Assembly (NCBI RefSeq): GCF_000964085.1
Contig: NZ_JZRB01000030.1
Span: forward strand, 1-64,000
DNA length: 64,000 nt
From: Luteibacter yeojuensis
GTDB taxonomy: Bacteria > Pseudomonadota > Gammaproteobacteria > Xanthomonadales > Rhodanobacteraceae
Direction: 5' to 3'
How positions within the stretch are numbered: position 1 is the first letter of the stretch; the number at the start of each line of letters is the position of its first letter. Made by a program: the position numbers and the translations under genes. Positions 1 to 12,212 of this stretch are shown here, piece by piece. The notes below the pieces were generated by a model. That model worked only from the letters and a program-made list of their open reading frames with translations. It ran no database searches and was not told the origin of the DNA.

Positions 1-35
1 AGCCGCTAGAAGCATGCATTCGCGCCAGCGAATGA

Positions 36-2912
<2,877 letters not shown>

Positions 2913-2914
2913 CC

Positions 2915-3460
2915 ATGAGCCCCAACGCCCTCCGTGTCGCCCTGGTCGTCGCCGCCACCGCCCTGCTGGGTGCCTGCGGGTTCCACCTGCGCCAGTCGGC
3001 GGCCCTGCCGCAGGGCATGGACAAGGTGCATCTCACCGTCGTGGGCGGCGGGCGCCTCGAGCGCGAGCTCACCCGTGCCATCGAGAACTCCAACGCCACC
3101 GTGGTGGACAAGCCCGGCGCGGGCATCGCCGAACTGGCCGTCACCTCGAACACCTTCCGCACCGATTCGCTGACGGTCAGCGGCACCGCGCGCGTCACGG
3201 AATACGCGGTTCGCTACCACGTCGAGTTCAACGCCAAGGGCCCGGACGGCAACCTGCTCGTCGCCCCGCAGCAGGTCGATATGTCGCGCGAATTCAGCTA
3301 CGACGCCACCAACACCATCGGTACGTCCGCGCAGACCGACGAGATCCAGCGCAGCCTCATCAACGACATGGTGCAGTCCATCCTGTTCCGCCTGCAGGCC
3401 GCGCGTAACCACCCGCCGGCAGCCGAACCGGCGCCCGCGCCGGCCCCGTCCGCGCAGTAA
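2915..3460 (+). CDS. lptE: LPS-assembly lipoprotein LptE
   Basis: Outer-membrane lipoprotein that plugs the LptD barrel and helps insert lipopolysaccharide into the outer leaflet. The 181-residue sequence starts with a hydrophobic signal peptide and lipobox LLGAC (Cys at about residue 21), followed by GFHLR, the usual LptE beginning after the lipidated cysteine. The C-terminus is an Ala/Pro-rich tail (AEPAPAPAPSA). The leuS-lptE-holA order is conserved in gammaproteobacteria and supports the assignment of this otherwise divergent family. The two-base gap after leuS implies co-transcription. Confidence 0.95.
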   Translation: MSPNALRVALVVAATALLGACGFHLRQSAALPQGMDKVHLTVVGGGRLERELTRAIENSNATVVDKPGAGIAELAVTSNTFRTDSLTVSGTARVTEYAVRYHVEFNAKGPDGNLLVAPQQVDMSREFSYDATNTIGTSAQTDEIQRSLINDMVQSILFRLQAARNHPPAAEPAPAPAPSAQ

Positions 3461-3478
3461 GGCCGCAGCGCGGTGCCC

Positions 3479-4483
3479 ATGCAGCCCGCCCAGTGGCACA
3501 AGCACCTCGCCGGCGACCGCATGGCGCCGGTGTACCTGCTGGTGGGCGAGGAACTGCTGGTGCTCGAGGCCGCCGATGCCTTGCGCGCCATGGCCCGCCG
3601 GCTCGGCTACGCCGAGCGCGAGGTGCTCGAGGCCGATAGCCGCTTCGATTGGGACGACCTGGCCCGTTCGTCGGCCGGCCTTTCGCTGTTCGCCACGCTG
3701 CGCCTGATCGACCTGCGCCTTGCGGGGGGGCGCGCGGGCAAGGAGGGTGGCGCGGCCATCACGGACTACGTGAGGAACCCCGCGCCCGACACCACCCTGC
3801 TCATCTCGGCCACCGAGTGGAGCAGCAAGCACGAAGGTGCCTGGACCAAGGCGGTGGACCAGGCCGGCATCCAGGTGGTCTTCAACGCCCCGCGCCCCAA
3901 CGAATGGGGCCAGTGGATCGGCCAGCGGCTGGCGTCGCGCGGCCTCCAGGCCACGCCCGATGCGGTTGCCATGCTGGCCGAGCGGGTGGAGGGCAACCTG
4001 CTCGCCGCCGCCCAGGAGATCGACAAGCTGGTGGTGCTCGCGGGCGATCGCCGCCTCGATGCCGCCACGCTCGAGGGCCTGGTGGCCGACAGCGCGCGCT
4101 TCGACGCGTTCAAGCTCACCGACGCCGCGTTCGCCGGCGACGGGGGCCGCGCGCTGCGCATCCTGGCCGGCCTGCGCGCCGAGGGTGACGAGCTCATCGC
4201 CCTCATGGGCTGGCTGGTGAACCAGTTGCAGTTGGCCATGCGCCTGGCCAATGCCCGCGATTTCGGCGCGCAGGCCAAGGCCGAACGCCTATGGCCGGCC
4301 CGCGAGCAGCTGTTCCGCAAGGCCTTGCGCCGCGCGCCGCGCGAGCACTGGATGGCCTGCCTGGCGCGGGCGGCACGCATCGATCGCATGGCCAAGGGCC
4401 GCGAGCAGGGCGATCCCTGGCTGGAGGCCGAGCGCCTCGTGGCCGCCATCGCCGAACCGCGCGCCGCGGCCGCCTTGGCCTGA
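3479..4483 (+). CDS. holA: DNA polymerase III subunit delta
   Basis: Delta subunit of the clamp loader; it opens the beta sliding clamp during replication. The 334-residue protein has the family pattern: an N-terminal AAA+-like region (VYLLVGEELLVLEAADALR), a middle lid region with EGNLLAAAQEIDKL, and a C-terminal helical collar domain. A GTG at 3473 lies two codons upstream of the chosen ATG, so the start is uncertain by two residues. It sits between lptE and nadD, its usual position. Confidence 0.95.
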   Translation: MQPAQWHKHLAGDRMAPVYLLVGEELLVLEAADALRAMARRLGYAEREVLEADSRFDWDDLARSSAGLSLFATLRLIDLRLAGGRAGKEGGAAITDYVRNPAPDTTLLISATEWSSKHEGAWTKAVDQAGIQVVFNAPRPNEWGQWIGQRLASRGLQATPDAVAMLAERVEGNLLAAAQEIDKLVVLAGDRRLDAATLEGLVADSARFDAFKLTDAAFAGDGGRALRILAGLRAEGDELIALMGWLVNQLQLAMRLANARDFGAQAKAERLWPAREQLFRKALRRAPREHWMACLARAARIDRMAKGREQGDPWLEAERLVAAIAEPRAAAALA

Positions 4484-4487
4484 GCCC

Positions 4488-5129
4488 ATGACCCACCTCC
4501 GGCCCCTCGCCATCCTGGGCGGCACCTTCGACCCCATCCACAACGGTCACCTGCGCGCGGCGTGGGAGGCGGCCGAGGCGCTCGATGCCGAGGTGCGCCT
4601 GGTACCGGCCCGCACGCCACCGCACCGGCCGCCACCCGTGGCCGATGCCGCCGGCCGCACGGCGCTGCTGCGCGCCGCGCTGTCGGGGCAGGACCGCCTC
4701 GTGGTCGATTCGCGCGAGCTCGACCGCGACGGCCCGTCCTATACCGTCGATACGCTGGCGTCCCTGCGTGCCGACGTGGGCCCGGAGCGCCCGCTGGTGC
4801 TGCTCGTGGGCGACGATGCCTTCGCCGGCCTTGCGTCGTGGCACCTGTGGCGCGACCTGTTCGAACTGGCCCATGTTGGCGTCCTGGCCCGCCCGGGCGC
4901 CAGCCACGCCCTTCCGCCAGAGCTGGAGGCCTTCGTGGCGGGCCGCCGCACGACGCGGCTGCAAGGGCCGGCGGGGCAGGTGGTGCGTATCGAGATCACC
5001 CCGCTGGATATCGCCGCCACGGCCATCCGCGAGGCGTTCGCGGCGGGTGGGGAGCCGAGGTTCCTCATGCCGGAGGCGTGTTTTGGCGATCCGGCGCTGT
5101 TGGCGCCTTATAGGGCCTTGGGGCGTTAG
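4488..5129 (+). CDS. nadD: Nicotinate-nucleotide adenylyltransferase
   Basis: Converts nicotinate mononucleotide plus ATP to deamido-NAD in NAD synthesis. The 213-residue protein opens with the nucleotidyltransferase motif GGTFDPIHNGH and has the C-terminal block DIAATAIREAF, a variant of the family's ISSTxIR motif. The ATG at 4488 lies 4 bases after the holA stop; the frame is open far upstream, but the GGTFDP motif fixes the N-terminus. The last gene before a REP-like palindrome and a probable new promoter for rsfS. Confidence 0.97.
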   Translation: MTHLRPLAILGGTFDPIHNGHLRAAWEAAEALDAEVRLVPARTPPHRPPPVADAAGRTALLRAALSGQDRLVVDSRELDRDGPSYTVDTLASLRADVGPERPLVLLVGDDAFAGLASWHLWRDLFELAHVGVLARPGASHALPPELEAFVAGRRTTRLQGPAGQVVRIEITPLDIAATAIREAFAAGGEPRFLMPEACFGDPALLAPYRALGR

Positions 5130-5137
5130 GCGGCTCC

Positions 5138-5161
5138 ATCTCGCGCAAGCGCGCTCCCACA
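5138..5161. repeat. REP-like palindrome, class 1, single copy
   Basis: The segment contains CGCGCAAGCGCGCTCCCACA, the reverse complement of the class 1 repeat (TGTGGGAGCGCGCTTGCGCG) found at five other places in this window. It lies 8 bases after the nadD stop, so it could act as a 3' stabiliser or terminator of the upstream transcript. Confidence 0.85.
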
Positions 5162-5176
5162 TGGCCTTTGCATGGG

Positions 5177-5208
5177 TTGACGCTCCGGGGGTGGGCGGGC
5201 GCTATACT
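5177..5208 (+). promoter_or_regulatory. Possible promoter for rsfS-rlmH-maf-rng
   Basis: A TTGACG box (5177-5182) and a TATACT box (5203-5208) lie upstream of rsfS. The hexamers are close to sigma-70 consensus, but the 20-base spacer is longer than optimal. The position just after the REP element suggests transcription restarts here. Confidence 0.4.
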
Positions 5209-5248
5209 GGCGCCACCCCGGCATTCCGCCGCATGAGGTGCCTGCATC

Positions 5249-5638
5249 TTGAGTTCGACCGCATCCCGCAAGGCCAAGTCCGCCGCCAGCAACGAGCACC
5301 TCCGCCAGCGCGTGGTCGCCGCCCTCGAAGACCTCAAGGCCAAGGACGTTCGCGAAATCGACGTCCGCGGCAAGACCTCCATCGCCGATACCCTGTTCAT
5401 CGCCTCGGGCACGTCGGCCCGCCACGTGAAGTCCATCGCCGACGAGGTGGTGAAGTTCGCGAAGGAAGCGGGCACCATGCCGCTGGGCGTCGAAGGCCAG
5501 ACCGAAGCCGAATGGGTCCTCGTCGACCTCGGCGACATCATCGTCCACGTCATGCTCCCGCGCATCCGCGAGTTCTACGGCCTGGAACGGCTGTGGACCG
5601 TGGGCGACGACGCCCCCGACGCCGCCGCCAACGACTGA
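5249..5638 (+). CDS. rsfS: Ribosomal silencing factor RsfS
   Basis: Binds ribosomal protein uL14 (L14) and blocks joining of the subunits in slow-growing cells. The 129-residue protein carries the family core, including DVRGKTSIADTLFIASGTS, GVEGQTEAEWVLVDLGD and HVMLPRIREFYGLERLW. The likely start is a TTG at 5249: a GAGGTG ribosome-binding site lies 8 bases upstream, and no ATG or GTG fits better. The nadD-rsfS-rlmH order is strongly conserved. rlmH follows after 7 bases. Confidence 0.95.
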   Translation: MSSTASRKAKSAASNEHLRQRVVAALEDLKAKDVREIDVRGKTSIADTLFIASGTSARHVKSIADEVVKFAKEAGTMPLGVEGQTEAEWVLVDLGDIIVHVMLPRIREFYGLERLWTVGDDAPDAAAND

Positions 5639-5645
5639 GCGCGCC

Positions 5646-6116
5646 GTGAAGGCGCGCCTCATCGCGGTCGGCGAACGCATGCCCGCCTGGGTGGCCGAGG
5701 GCTTCGCGGAATACCGCAAGCGGCTCTCGCACGAGCTGCCGCTGGAGCTGACCGAGATCAAGCCTGGTACCCGCGGCAAGGGCCGCGACGACGCTCGCGC
5801 CACCGTGGACGAAGGCGCGGCCATCCTGGCCGCGCTGCCGCGTGATATCCACGTCGTGGCGCTCGATGGCCGCGGCAAGTCGTGGTCCAGCGAGGACCTC
5901 GCCGTACAGCTTGAGCAATGGCGCATGGGTGGCCGCGATATCGCCTTCCTCATCGGTGGGCCCGATGGGCACGCGGCCGATGTGCTGGCGCGGGCTGACC
6001 AACGCTGGTCACTCGGGCCGCTTACGCTGCCGCACATGCTGGTGCGCCTGGTGCTGGCCGAGCAGCTGTACCGCGCCACCACCCTGGTGGCCGGGCATCC
6101 CTACCACCGCGCCTGA
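5646..6116 (+). CDS. rlmH: 23S rRNA (pseudouridine1915-N3)-methyltransferase
   Basis: SPOUT-class methyltransferase that modifies pseudouridine 1915 in helix 69 of 23S rRNA on assembled 70S ribosomes. The 156-residue protein, a normal family length, shows the cofactor-binding trefoil-knot motifs FLIGGPDGH and LPHMLVRLVLAEQLYRA and ends in the conserved GHPYHR. The start is a GTG. It is adjacent to rsfS, another ribosome-associated factor, as in most proteobacteria. Confidence 0.97.
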   Translation: MKARLIAVGERMPAWVAEGFAEYRKRLSHELPLELTEIKPGTRGKGRDDARATVDEGAAILAALPRDIHVVALDGRGKSWSSEDLAVQLEQWRMGGRDIAFLIGGPDGHAADVLARADQRWSLGPLTLPHMLVRLVLAEQLYRATTLVAGHPYHRA

Positions 6117-6128
6117 AGGAACGCCCAC

Positions 6129-6686
6129 GTGCTGTACCTGGCTTCGCAATCCCCGCGCCGTCGCGAACTCCTCGGCCAGCTCGACGAGAGCCACCGCACG
6201 CTGGATGTCGATGTCGAGGAAATCCGCCAGCCGGGCGAAGCACCCGAGGCCTACGTAAGCCGCGTGGCGCGCGACAAGGCGCGCGCGGGCTACGCGCTCG
6301 TGGCCCATGAGCCCGGCGCGCGCGTGCTGGGCGCCGATACCGAAGTGATCCTGGGCGACGAGGTCTTCGGCAAGCCGCATGACGCGGCCGATGCCGCCGC
6401 CATGCTGGGCCGCCTCGCGGGGCGCGAGCACCGCGTGGTGTCCGTCGCCTGGCTGGTCGACGCGGCGGGCGAGCGCAGCGCCACGTCGGTCTCCACGGTA
6501 CGTTTCGCCGCGCTGGGCCATGATGCGATCGCGGCCTACGTGGCCACGGGCGAAAGCATGGGCAAGGCCGGCGCGTATGCCATACAAGGCCGCGCGGCGG
6601 CATTCATCGAACATCTCGCGGGCAGTTATTCCGGTGTCATGGGGCTGCCTCTCTACGAAACGTCACTTCTGCTGCGGGGTCAGTGA
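6129..6686 (+). CDS. maf: Maf-family nucleoside triphosphate pyrophosphatase (YhdE type)
   Basis: House-cleaning enzyme that hydrolyses dTTP, UTP and modified pyrimidine nucleotides to the monophosphate. The 185-residue protein has the Maf signature [12 protein letters not shown] near the N-terminus, the catalytic GADTEV block and the [10 protein letters not shown] motif. The start is a GTG at 6129. Lies between rlmH and rng, as in many gammaproteobacteria. Subfamily assignment (dTTP/UTPase rather than the m7GTP-specific YceF type) is from context and general similarity. Confidence 0.94.
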   Translation: MLYLASQSPRRRELLGQLDESHRTLDVDVEEIRQPGEAPEAYVSRVARDKARAGYALVAHEPGARVLGADTEVILGDEVFGKPHDAADAAAMLGRLAGREHRVVSVAWLVDAAGERSATSVSTVRFAALGHDAIAAYVATGESMGKAGAYAIQGRAAAFIEHLAGSYSGVMGLPLYETSLLLRGQ

Positions 6687-6740
6687 CATGTGGTCGCAGC
6701 GCAGCTATAAAGCGCGATGGCTTATGGAAAAGGGGCGCCG

Positions 6741-8228
6741 GTGAGCGAGGAAATCCTGATCAATGTCACGCCGCGTGAGACGCGCGTGGCGATCGTCGAA
6801 AACGGCATGCTCCAGGAAGTGCACGTGGAACGCGCCACCAAGCGCGGCTACGTGGGCAATGTCTACAAAGGGCGCGTGCAGCGCGTCATGCCCGGCATGC
6901 AGGCGGTCTTCGTGGAGATCGGCCTCGAGCGCGCCGCGTTCCTGCACGCCTCCGACATCGTCCGGCCGTCGCTGCCGCCCACCGACGCGCCCGAGGGCGG
7001 CAAGCAGAACGGCCACGGCCCCGTGCCACCCATCAGCGAACTGGTGCACGAAGGCCAGGAAATCGTGGTGCAGGTGGTGAAGGACCCCATCGGCAGCAAG
7101 GGCGCGCGGCTTTCCACGCACCTGTCGATTCCCTCGCGCTACCTCGTCCTGCTGCCGCACTCGCGCACGCTGGGCGTCTCGGTACGCATCGAGGAGGAGG
7201 CCGAGCGCCAGCGCCTGAAGGATGTCATCACGCCCCTCATCGGCGATAACCACCTCGGCTACATCGTGCGTACCAACGCCGAGGGCCAGTCCGAGGAATC
7301 GCTCGCGTTCGACGTCACCTACCTCGGCAAGGTGTGGCGCGTGGTGCAGGAAAACATTGCCAAGGCGAAGGTGGGCGAGCGCGTCTACGAGGAATTGTCG
7401 CTGCCATTGCGGTCGCTGCGCGATTCGCTGAACGACGGCATCGAGAAGGTCCGCGTTGATTCACGCGAGACCTACGAGAAAACCGTCAAATTCGTGCAGA
7501 AGTTCATGCCGGTGCTATCCGACCGCGTGGAGCACTACTCGGGCGAGCGCCCCATCTTCGATCTCTACGGCGTAGAGGACGAGATCCAGCGCGCCCTGCG
7601 CAAGGAGGTGCCGCTGAAATCGGGCGGCTACCTGATCGTGGACCAGACCGAAGCCATGACCACTGTCGATGTGAACACGGGCGGTTACCTCGGTAGCCGC
7701 AACCTCGAGGAAACCGTGTACCGCACCAACCTGGAGGCGGCGCAGGCGGCCGCGCGCCAGCTGCGCCTGCGCAACCTGGGCGGCATCGTCATCATCGATT
7801 TCATCGACATGGTGGATGACGAGCACAAGCGCCAGGTCATCCGCATGCTCGAGAAGGGCCTGGCGCGCGACCACGCCAAGACCACCGTGTACCCCATGTC
7901 GGCGCTGGGCCTCGTGGAGATGACCCGCAAGCGCACCACCGAGAGCCTGGAACGCCAACTGTGCGAGCCGTGCCCATCGTGCAGCGGCCGCGGCACGCTG
8001 AAGACGGCCGAAACGGTTATTTATGAGATTTTTCGCGAGATCACTCGTGCCGTGCGCCAGTTCAACGCGCAGAAGCTGCTGGTGATGGCCAGCCCCAAGG
8101 TCGTGGGCCGCATCCTCGAGGAGGAATCCGCGGCCGTGGCCGAACTGGAAGAGTTCATCGCCAAGAGCATACGCTTCCAGGCTGAAGAGCATTATTCGCA
8201 GGAACAGTTCGATGTCGTTCTCCTCTAA
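6741..8228 (+). CDS. rng: Ribonuclease G
   Basis: Endoribonuclease of the RNase E/G family, needed for 16S rRNA 5' maturation and mRNA decay. The 495-residue protein starts SEEILINVTP, has an S1-type RNA-binding segment (GNVYKGRVQRVMPGMQ), the catalytic acidic motif in DVNTGGYLG and the later IIIDFIDMVD, and the zinc-link CEPCPSCSGRG. It lacks the long C-terminal scaffold of RNase E. I chose the GTG at 6741 over an open upstream extension to 6717 because the family begins at this point and an AAAGGGG ribosome-binding site precedes it. Confidence 0.96.
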   Translation: MSEEILINVTPRETRVAIVENGMLQEVHVERATKRGYVGNVYKGRVQRVMPGMQAVFVEIGLERAAFLHASDIVRPSLPPTDAPEGGKQNGHGPVPPISELVHEGQEIVVQVVKDPIGSKGARLSTHLSIPSRYLVLLPHSRTLGVSVRIEEEAERQRLKDVITPLIGDNHLGYIVRTNAEGQSEESLAFDVTYLGKVWRVVQENIAKAKVGERVYEELSLPLRSLRDSLNDGIEKVRVDSRETYEKTVKFVQKFMPVLSDRVEHYSGERPIFDLYGVEDEIQRALRKEVPLKSGGYLIVDQTEAMTTVDVNTGGYLGSRNLEETVYRTNLEAAQAAARQLRLRNLGGIVIIDFIDMVDDEHKRQVIRMLEKGLARDHAKTTVYPMSALGLVEMTRKRTTESLERQLCEPCPSCSGRGTLKTAETVIYEIFREITRAVRQFNAQKLLVMASPKVVGRILEEESAAVAELEEFIAKSIRFQAEEHYSQEQFDVVLL

Positions 8229-8258
8229 CGCCGGCCGGCAGCGCCGGGCCATGGGCCG

Positions 8259-11200
8259 GTGATCCCGGCCTGGCGCCATCGCGCGAGACGCCTGCGGTTC
8301 TTCCTGTTGGGTCTGGTCGCGAGCGTCCTGGTCGCGCTCGCGATCGTGATGGCGCTCGGCCAGCTGTTGCTGCCCCTGGCGGCGCATTACCCGGGGCGCG
8401 TCGCCGCACTGCTCAGCGAGAAGGTGAAGCGGCCCATCCATTTCGCCGCCATGGAGGGTTTCTGGCAGGCGTCCGGGCCGTTGTTCGTCATGCACGACGT
8501 CACCATCGGCGGCGAGGCCGGCCAGCCGGCGCTGCGCCTGCCGCGCGCCGCGGTGAAGCTCGATTTCGGCGCGCTGGTGCTCCCCTCGCGCCACCTCATC
8601 AACCTGCGCCTGCAGGATCTTCGCCTCGGCTTGCGCCGCGCGCCCGATGGCCGCTGGAGCATCGACGGTTTCGAATCCGGTGGCACCACGCAGAGGACCT
8701 CGTTCGGCAACATGTCGGTCGACCTGTGGCTTGCCAACACCCGCCTCGATATCGCCGACGACACCACGCGGCGCCACTACGGGCTCGTGGCCGATCGCCT
8801 GCGCCTCAGCCTGCAGGGCAACGTGGTGCGCGTGGGCGGCACGTTGCGCCGCGAGAACACCAGTGCGCTGTTGTCCGCCGCGGGCCGCTTCGCGGCCGAT
8901 GGCTCCAGCGGCAAGGCCTACCTCAAGGGCGCGAACATCGATTTCGCCGCGCTGACGGGCGATTTCGAACTCGGTGGCTATGCGCTGGCCGGGGGCAAGG
9001 GCGGCTTCGAGATGTGGCTCGACTGGCGCGACGCGCACGTGGTGCGCGCCACGTCGCGCATCGACATGGAAAACCTCGCCGTGCGCGGCCCAGCGCGCAC
9101 GGTCAGCACCAGCGGGCTGCACGGCATCATCGACCTGCACCGCTTCGCCGGCGGCCAGCGCATTGACTGGATGGGCCGTGATGGCGGCGACGCGGCCATC
9201 GTGCTGCGGGCCAGCGGCGAACGCAGCGAAGGCACGGCGGTGGCCCGCAAGCTCGACCTGGCGCCGCTGCTGCCGTGGGCCGGCCTCGCGCCGCCCGTCT
9301 CGCCCGCGCTGGCGCGCTGGCTGGCCGAGGGCAAGCCGCGTGGCCGCTTCGACCAGCTGCGTGCGGACTGGGATTCGGTCGATGGCCTGCGGTTCGCGCA
9401 TGCCACGTTCTCCGGCCTGGGCATCGATGCCAGCGGCAAGCTGCCGGGCCTTTCCACGCTCACGGGCGAACTGTTCGGCGACAGCGAGGCCATCGCGCTG
9501 GCGTTGCCCACGCAGGCCACCACCATCGACGCCACCGGCGTGTTCCGCAAGCCCTTCGCCATGTCGGCGCTGGGCGGCAACGTGGCCGTGTACAAGGGCG
9601 ACGACGGCGGCTGGCACATCGGCGTGGATCCGCTCGATTTCAGGGGCGAAGGCTACGGTGGCCAGGCCCGCGGCGAGTTCGTGGTACCGGCCGCCGATAC
9701 CGGCCCCTTCATGGACATGTACGTGGCGCTGGGCGAGGGCGAAGTCCCTGCGGCAAAGCTGTTCTGGCCCATCCATGCCATGTCCGAGGGCTCGCAGAAC
9801 TGGCTGAACCGTGGCCTCGTCTCGGGGCACATCGTCGGCGGCTCCGCGCTCATCCGCGGCAACCTGCGCGAGTTCCCGTTCAAGAACCAGGAAGGCCGCT
9901 TCGAAGCGCGCGCCATCATCGACGATACGGTGCTCGATTACGGCACCGGCTGGCCGCGGGCGGAAGGCATCTCGGCCGTCGCCAACTTCGTCGACAACGG
10001 CATGCTCGTCGAGGCCAGCGAAGGGCATTCGCTCGGCAACGCGGTCAGCTCGGCCACGGCCGCCATCCCCGATTTCGGCGACGGCATGCTCGACCTGCGC
10101 GTCAGTGGCGCGGGCACGGGCGGCAGCTTCCTCGACTTCGTGAAAAACAGCCCCGTGGCGAACAGCAGCAAGGCCGAACTCGACAAGCTACAGCTGGGCG
10201 GCACGGGTGAGTTCGGCTTCAACCTGCTCCTGCCGCTGAAGGATGCGAAAGACGCCACGCTCGATGGCCGTGCCACGCTGAAGGATGCCGACTTCGTCGC
10301 CGACGCGTGGAAGCTGCGCATCGACAAGATCACCGGTCCCATGGCCTTCGATACCAGGGGCTTCACCGCGAAGGGCCTGAAGGCCTTGTTCCATGGCCAG
10401 CCCACCGACCTCGACATCGGCATCGCGGGCGGTACGGGCGACCCGGCGAAAGTCTTCACCGCAAGCGCCTCCGGCGCCTTCACGGTCGACGAGCTCGTGT
10501 CCGATTACCCCGACCTGAAATGGCTGGGCAATATCGCCAAGGGTCGCGGCGGGTTCCGTGTCGGGTTCGATCTCGGCACGGCGGGTGCTGGCGGCGAGCG
10601 CAGCCAGGTGCTGGCGGTGGATTCCGACCTCCGCGGCGTGGAGCTGCTGATGCCCACGCCGGTGAAGAAGCCGGCGGCGCAGGCACAGCCGCTGTCGGTC
10701 AGGCTCAACTTGCCTGTCGACGGTGCGCGCCTCGATGTCGCCCTTGGCGATATCGTGCGCGGGCGCCTGCGCCTGGCGAACAGCACGAACAACACGCCCA
10801 TCGCCGCCGCGTTCAACCTCGGCAACACCGTGCCGGAGGTGATGCCGGCCCAGGGCTACCTGTTCGGTGGCCACGCGGCGAAGCTCGATGTCTCCGGCTG
10901 GGTGCAATACGTCGTGGGCCTGTCCACCGGGTCCACGGGGCCGGGCCTCACCGGCCTCGACCTCGCCACCGACGATGCCGAGGTCTTCGGCCAACATTTC
11001 AGCAACATGCATATCGTGGCGCGCCCGGGCCCGGCCGAGCTCAACCTGCGCGTGGATAGCGACGGCATGGCGGGTGCCATGACGGTCCCGAACGACGACC
11101 TGCGCCGCCGCGGCATCACCGCGCGCATGGATAAATTGTGGTGGCCCTCGGCCGACGACGCCGCCGACGCGGCGAAGAAGGGCAGGGCCATCGCCGGCCA

Positions 11201-12176
11201 GGCGGCCACGGCCGCCGTCACCGTCGCGCATGCGGAAGACGCCAGGGATAACGGCGGCAAGAAGCCCGCCGACGCGAACGAAGCAGGCGTTGCGCCTTCC
11301 AGCCTCCCGCCGCTGCACCTGCACGTGAGCGACATGCGCCTGGGCAAGGCACGCCTGGGCGACGCGCGCCTCGAAACCTGGCCGACGGACGAAGGCCTGC
11401 ACGTCGACCAGCTGCGTGCGCAGTCGAAGAATGTGCAGATCACGGCCACGGGCGACTGGAACGGCGACGAGAAAACCAGCCATACGCACCTCGCCATGGA
11501 TTTCGCCTCCGAGGACGTGGCCCGCATGCTCGATGCGCTGGGCTTCGCCGGCATCATGTCGGGTGGCCGTACCGAGGCGCGCCTGGACGCGACATGGCCG
11601 GGTGGGCCGTCGGCGCTCGCGCTGGCGAACATGGATGGCAACCTCAAGATCAATGTCGCCAATGGCCGCATCCTCGAAGTGCAGCCCGGCGTGGGTCGGC
11701 TGTTCGGCCTCGTCTCCATCACCGAGTTGCCGCGGCGCATGGCGCTCGATTTCGGCGACGTGCTCGGCAAGGGCTTCGGCTTCGACTCGATCACGGGCGA
11801 TTTCCATTTCGCCGATGGCAATGCCAGCACCCAGAACCTGAAGATCCGCGCCCCCGCGGCCGAGATTTCCATCACCGGCCGCGCCGGCCTCAAGGCGCGT
11901 GATTACGACCAGGAAGTGCTGGTGGTGCCGCACGTCGGCAACAGCCTGCCCATCGTGGGCGCGCTCGCGGGTGGCCCTGTCGGTGCCGCCGCCGGCCTGG
12001 CCGTGCAGGGCATCCTGGGCCATGGCCTCAACCAGGCCGCGCGGAAGCGATACCACGTCACCGGTAGTTGGGATAAGCCGGTGTTCACGCCGATCGACAA
12101 GGGGCTGCCTTCCACAGGCTCGCCAGCGGCGGCACCGGCGCCTGCAACGACGGCAGCACCGCCCGCAAAGCGCTGA
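8259..12176 (+). CDS. yhdP: YhdP family AsmA-like envelope protein
   Basis: Very large inner-membrane-anchored periplasmic protein of the AsmA/TamB/YhdP group, thought to help move phospholipids from inner to outer membrane. The 1305-residue sequence has one N-terminal membrane helix (about residues 11-38), a DUF3971-type region, and a C-terminal AsmA-like region, ending in a Gly-rich segment (GALAGGPVGAAAGLAVQGILGHG) and a Pro/Ala-rich tail. The start is a GTG at 8259. Its position directly after rng matches the yhdP locus of many gammaproteobacteria. Confidence 0.93.
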   Translation: MIPAWRHRARRLRFFLLGLVASVLVALAIVMALGQLLLPLAAHYPGRVAALLSEKVKRPIHFAAMEGFWQASGPLFVMHDVTIGGEAGQPALRLPRAAVKLDFGALVLPSRHLINLRLQDLRLGLRRAPDGRWSIDGFESGGTTQRTSFGNMSVDLWLANTRLDIADDTTRRHYGLVADRLRLSLQGNVVRVGGTLRRENTSALLSAAGRFAADGSSGKAYLKGANIDFAALTGDFELGGYALAGGKGGFEMWLDWRDAHVVRATSRIDMENLAVRGPARTVSTSGLHGIIDLHRFAGGQRIDWMGRDGGDAAIVLRASGERSEGTAVARKLDLAPLLPWAGLAPPVSPALARWLAEGKPRGRFDQLRADWDSVDGLRFAHATFSGLGIDASGKLPGLSTLTGELFGDSEAIALALPTQATTIDATGVFRKPFAMSALGGNVAVYKGDDGGWHIGVDPLDFRGEGYGGQARGEFVVPAADTGPFMDMYVALGEGEVPAAKLFWPIHAMSEGSQNWLNRGLVSGHIVGGSALIRGNLREFPFKNQEGRFEARAIIDDTVLDYGTGWPRAEGISAVANFVDNGMLVEASEGHSLGNAVSSATAAIPDFGDGMLDLRVSGAGTGGSFLDFVKNSPVANSSKAELDKLQLGGTGEFGFNLLLPLKDAKDATLDGRATLKDADFVADAWKLRIDKITGPMAFDTRGFTAKGLKALFHGQPTDLDIGIAGGTGDPAKVFTASASGAFTVDELVSDYPDLKWLGNIAKGRGGFRVGFDLGTAGAGGERSQVLAVDSDLRGVELLMPTPVKKPAAQAQPLSVRLNLPVDGARLDVALGDIVRGRLRLANSTNNTPIAAAFNLGNTVPEVMPAQGYLFGGHAAKLDVSGWVQYVVGLSTGSTGPGLTGLDLATDDAEVFGQHFSNMHIVARPGPAELNLRVDSDGMAGAMTVPNDDLRRRGITARMDKLWWPSADDAADAAKKGRAIAGQAATAAVTVAHAEDARDNGGKKPADANEAGVAPSSLPPLHLHVSDMRLGKARLGDARLETWPTDEGLHVDQLRAQSKNVQITATGDWNGDEKTSHTHLAMDFASEDVARMLDALGFAGIMSGGRTEARLDATWPGGPSALALANMDGNLKINVANGRILEVQPGVGRLFGLVSITELPRRMALDFGDVLGKGFGFDSITGDFHFADGNASTQNLKIRAPAAEISITGRAGLKARDYDQEVLVVPHVGNSLPIVGALAGGPVGAAAGLAVQGILGHGLNQAARKRYHVTGSWDKPVFTPIDKGLPSTGSPAAAPAPATTAAPPAKR

Positions 12177-12212
12177 CGCGGCGCCCGCCTACAGCACACG
12201 ACTCTCGCGCCT

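Noticed and set aside
7515-10028. Minus-strand frame opposite rng and yhdP (837 codons)
   Set aside because: Shadow frame, no recognisable domain; both genes on the other strand are well supported.
10188-12056. Minus-strand frame opposite yhdP (622 codons)
   Set aside because: Same reason: composition and lack of homology indicate a shadow.
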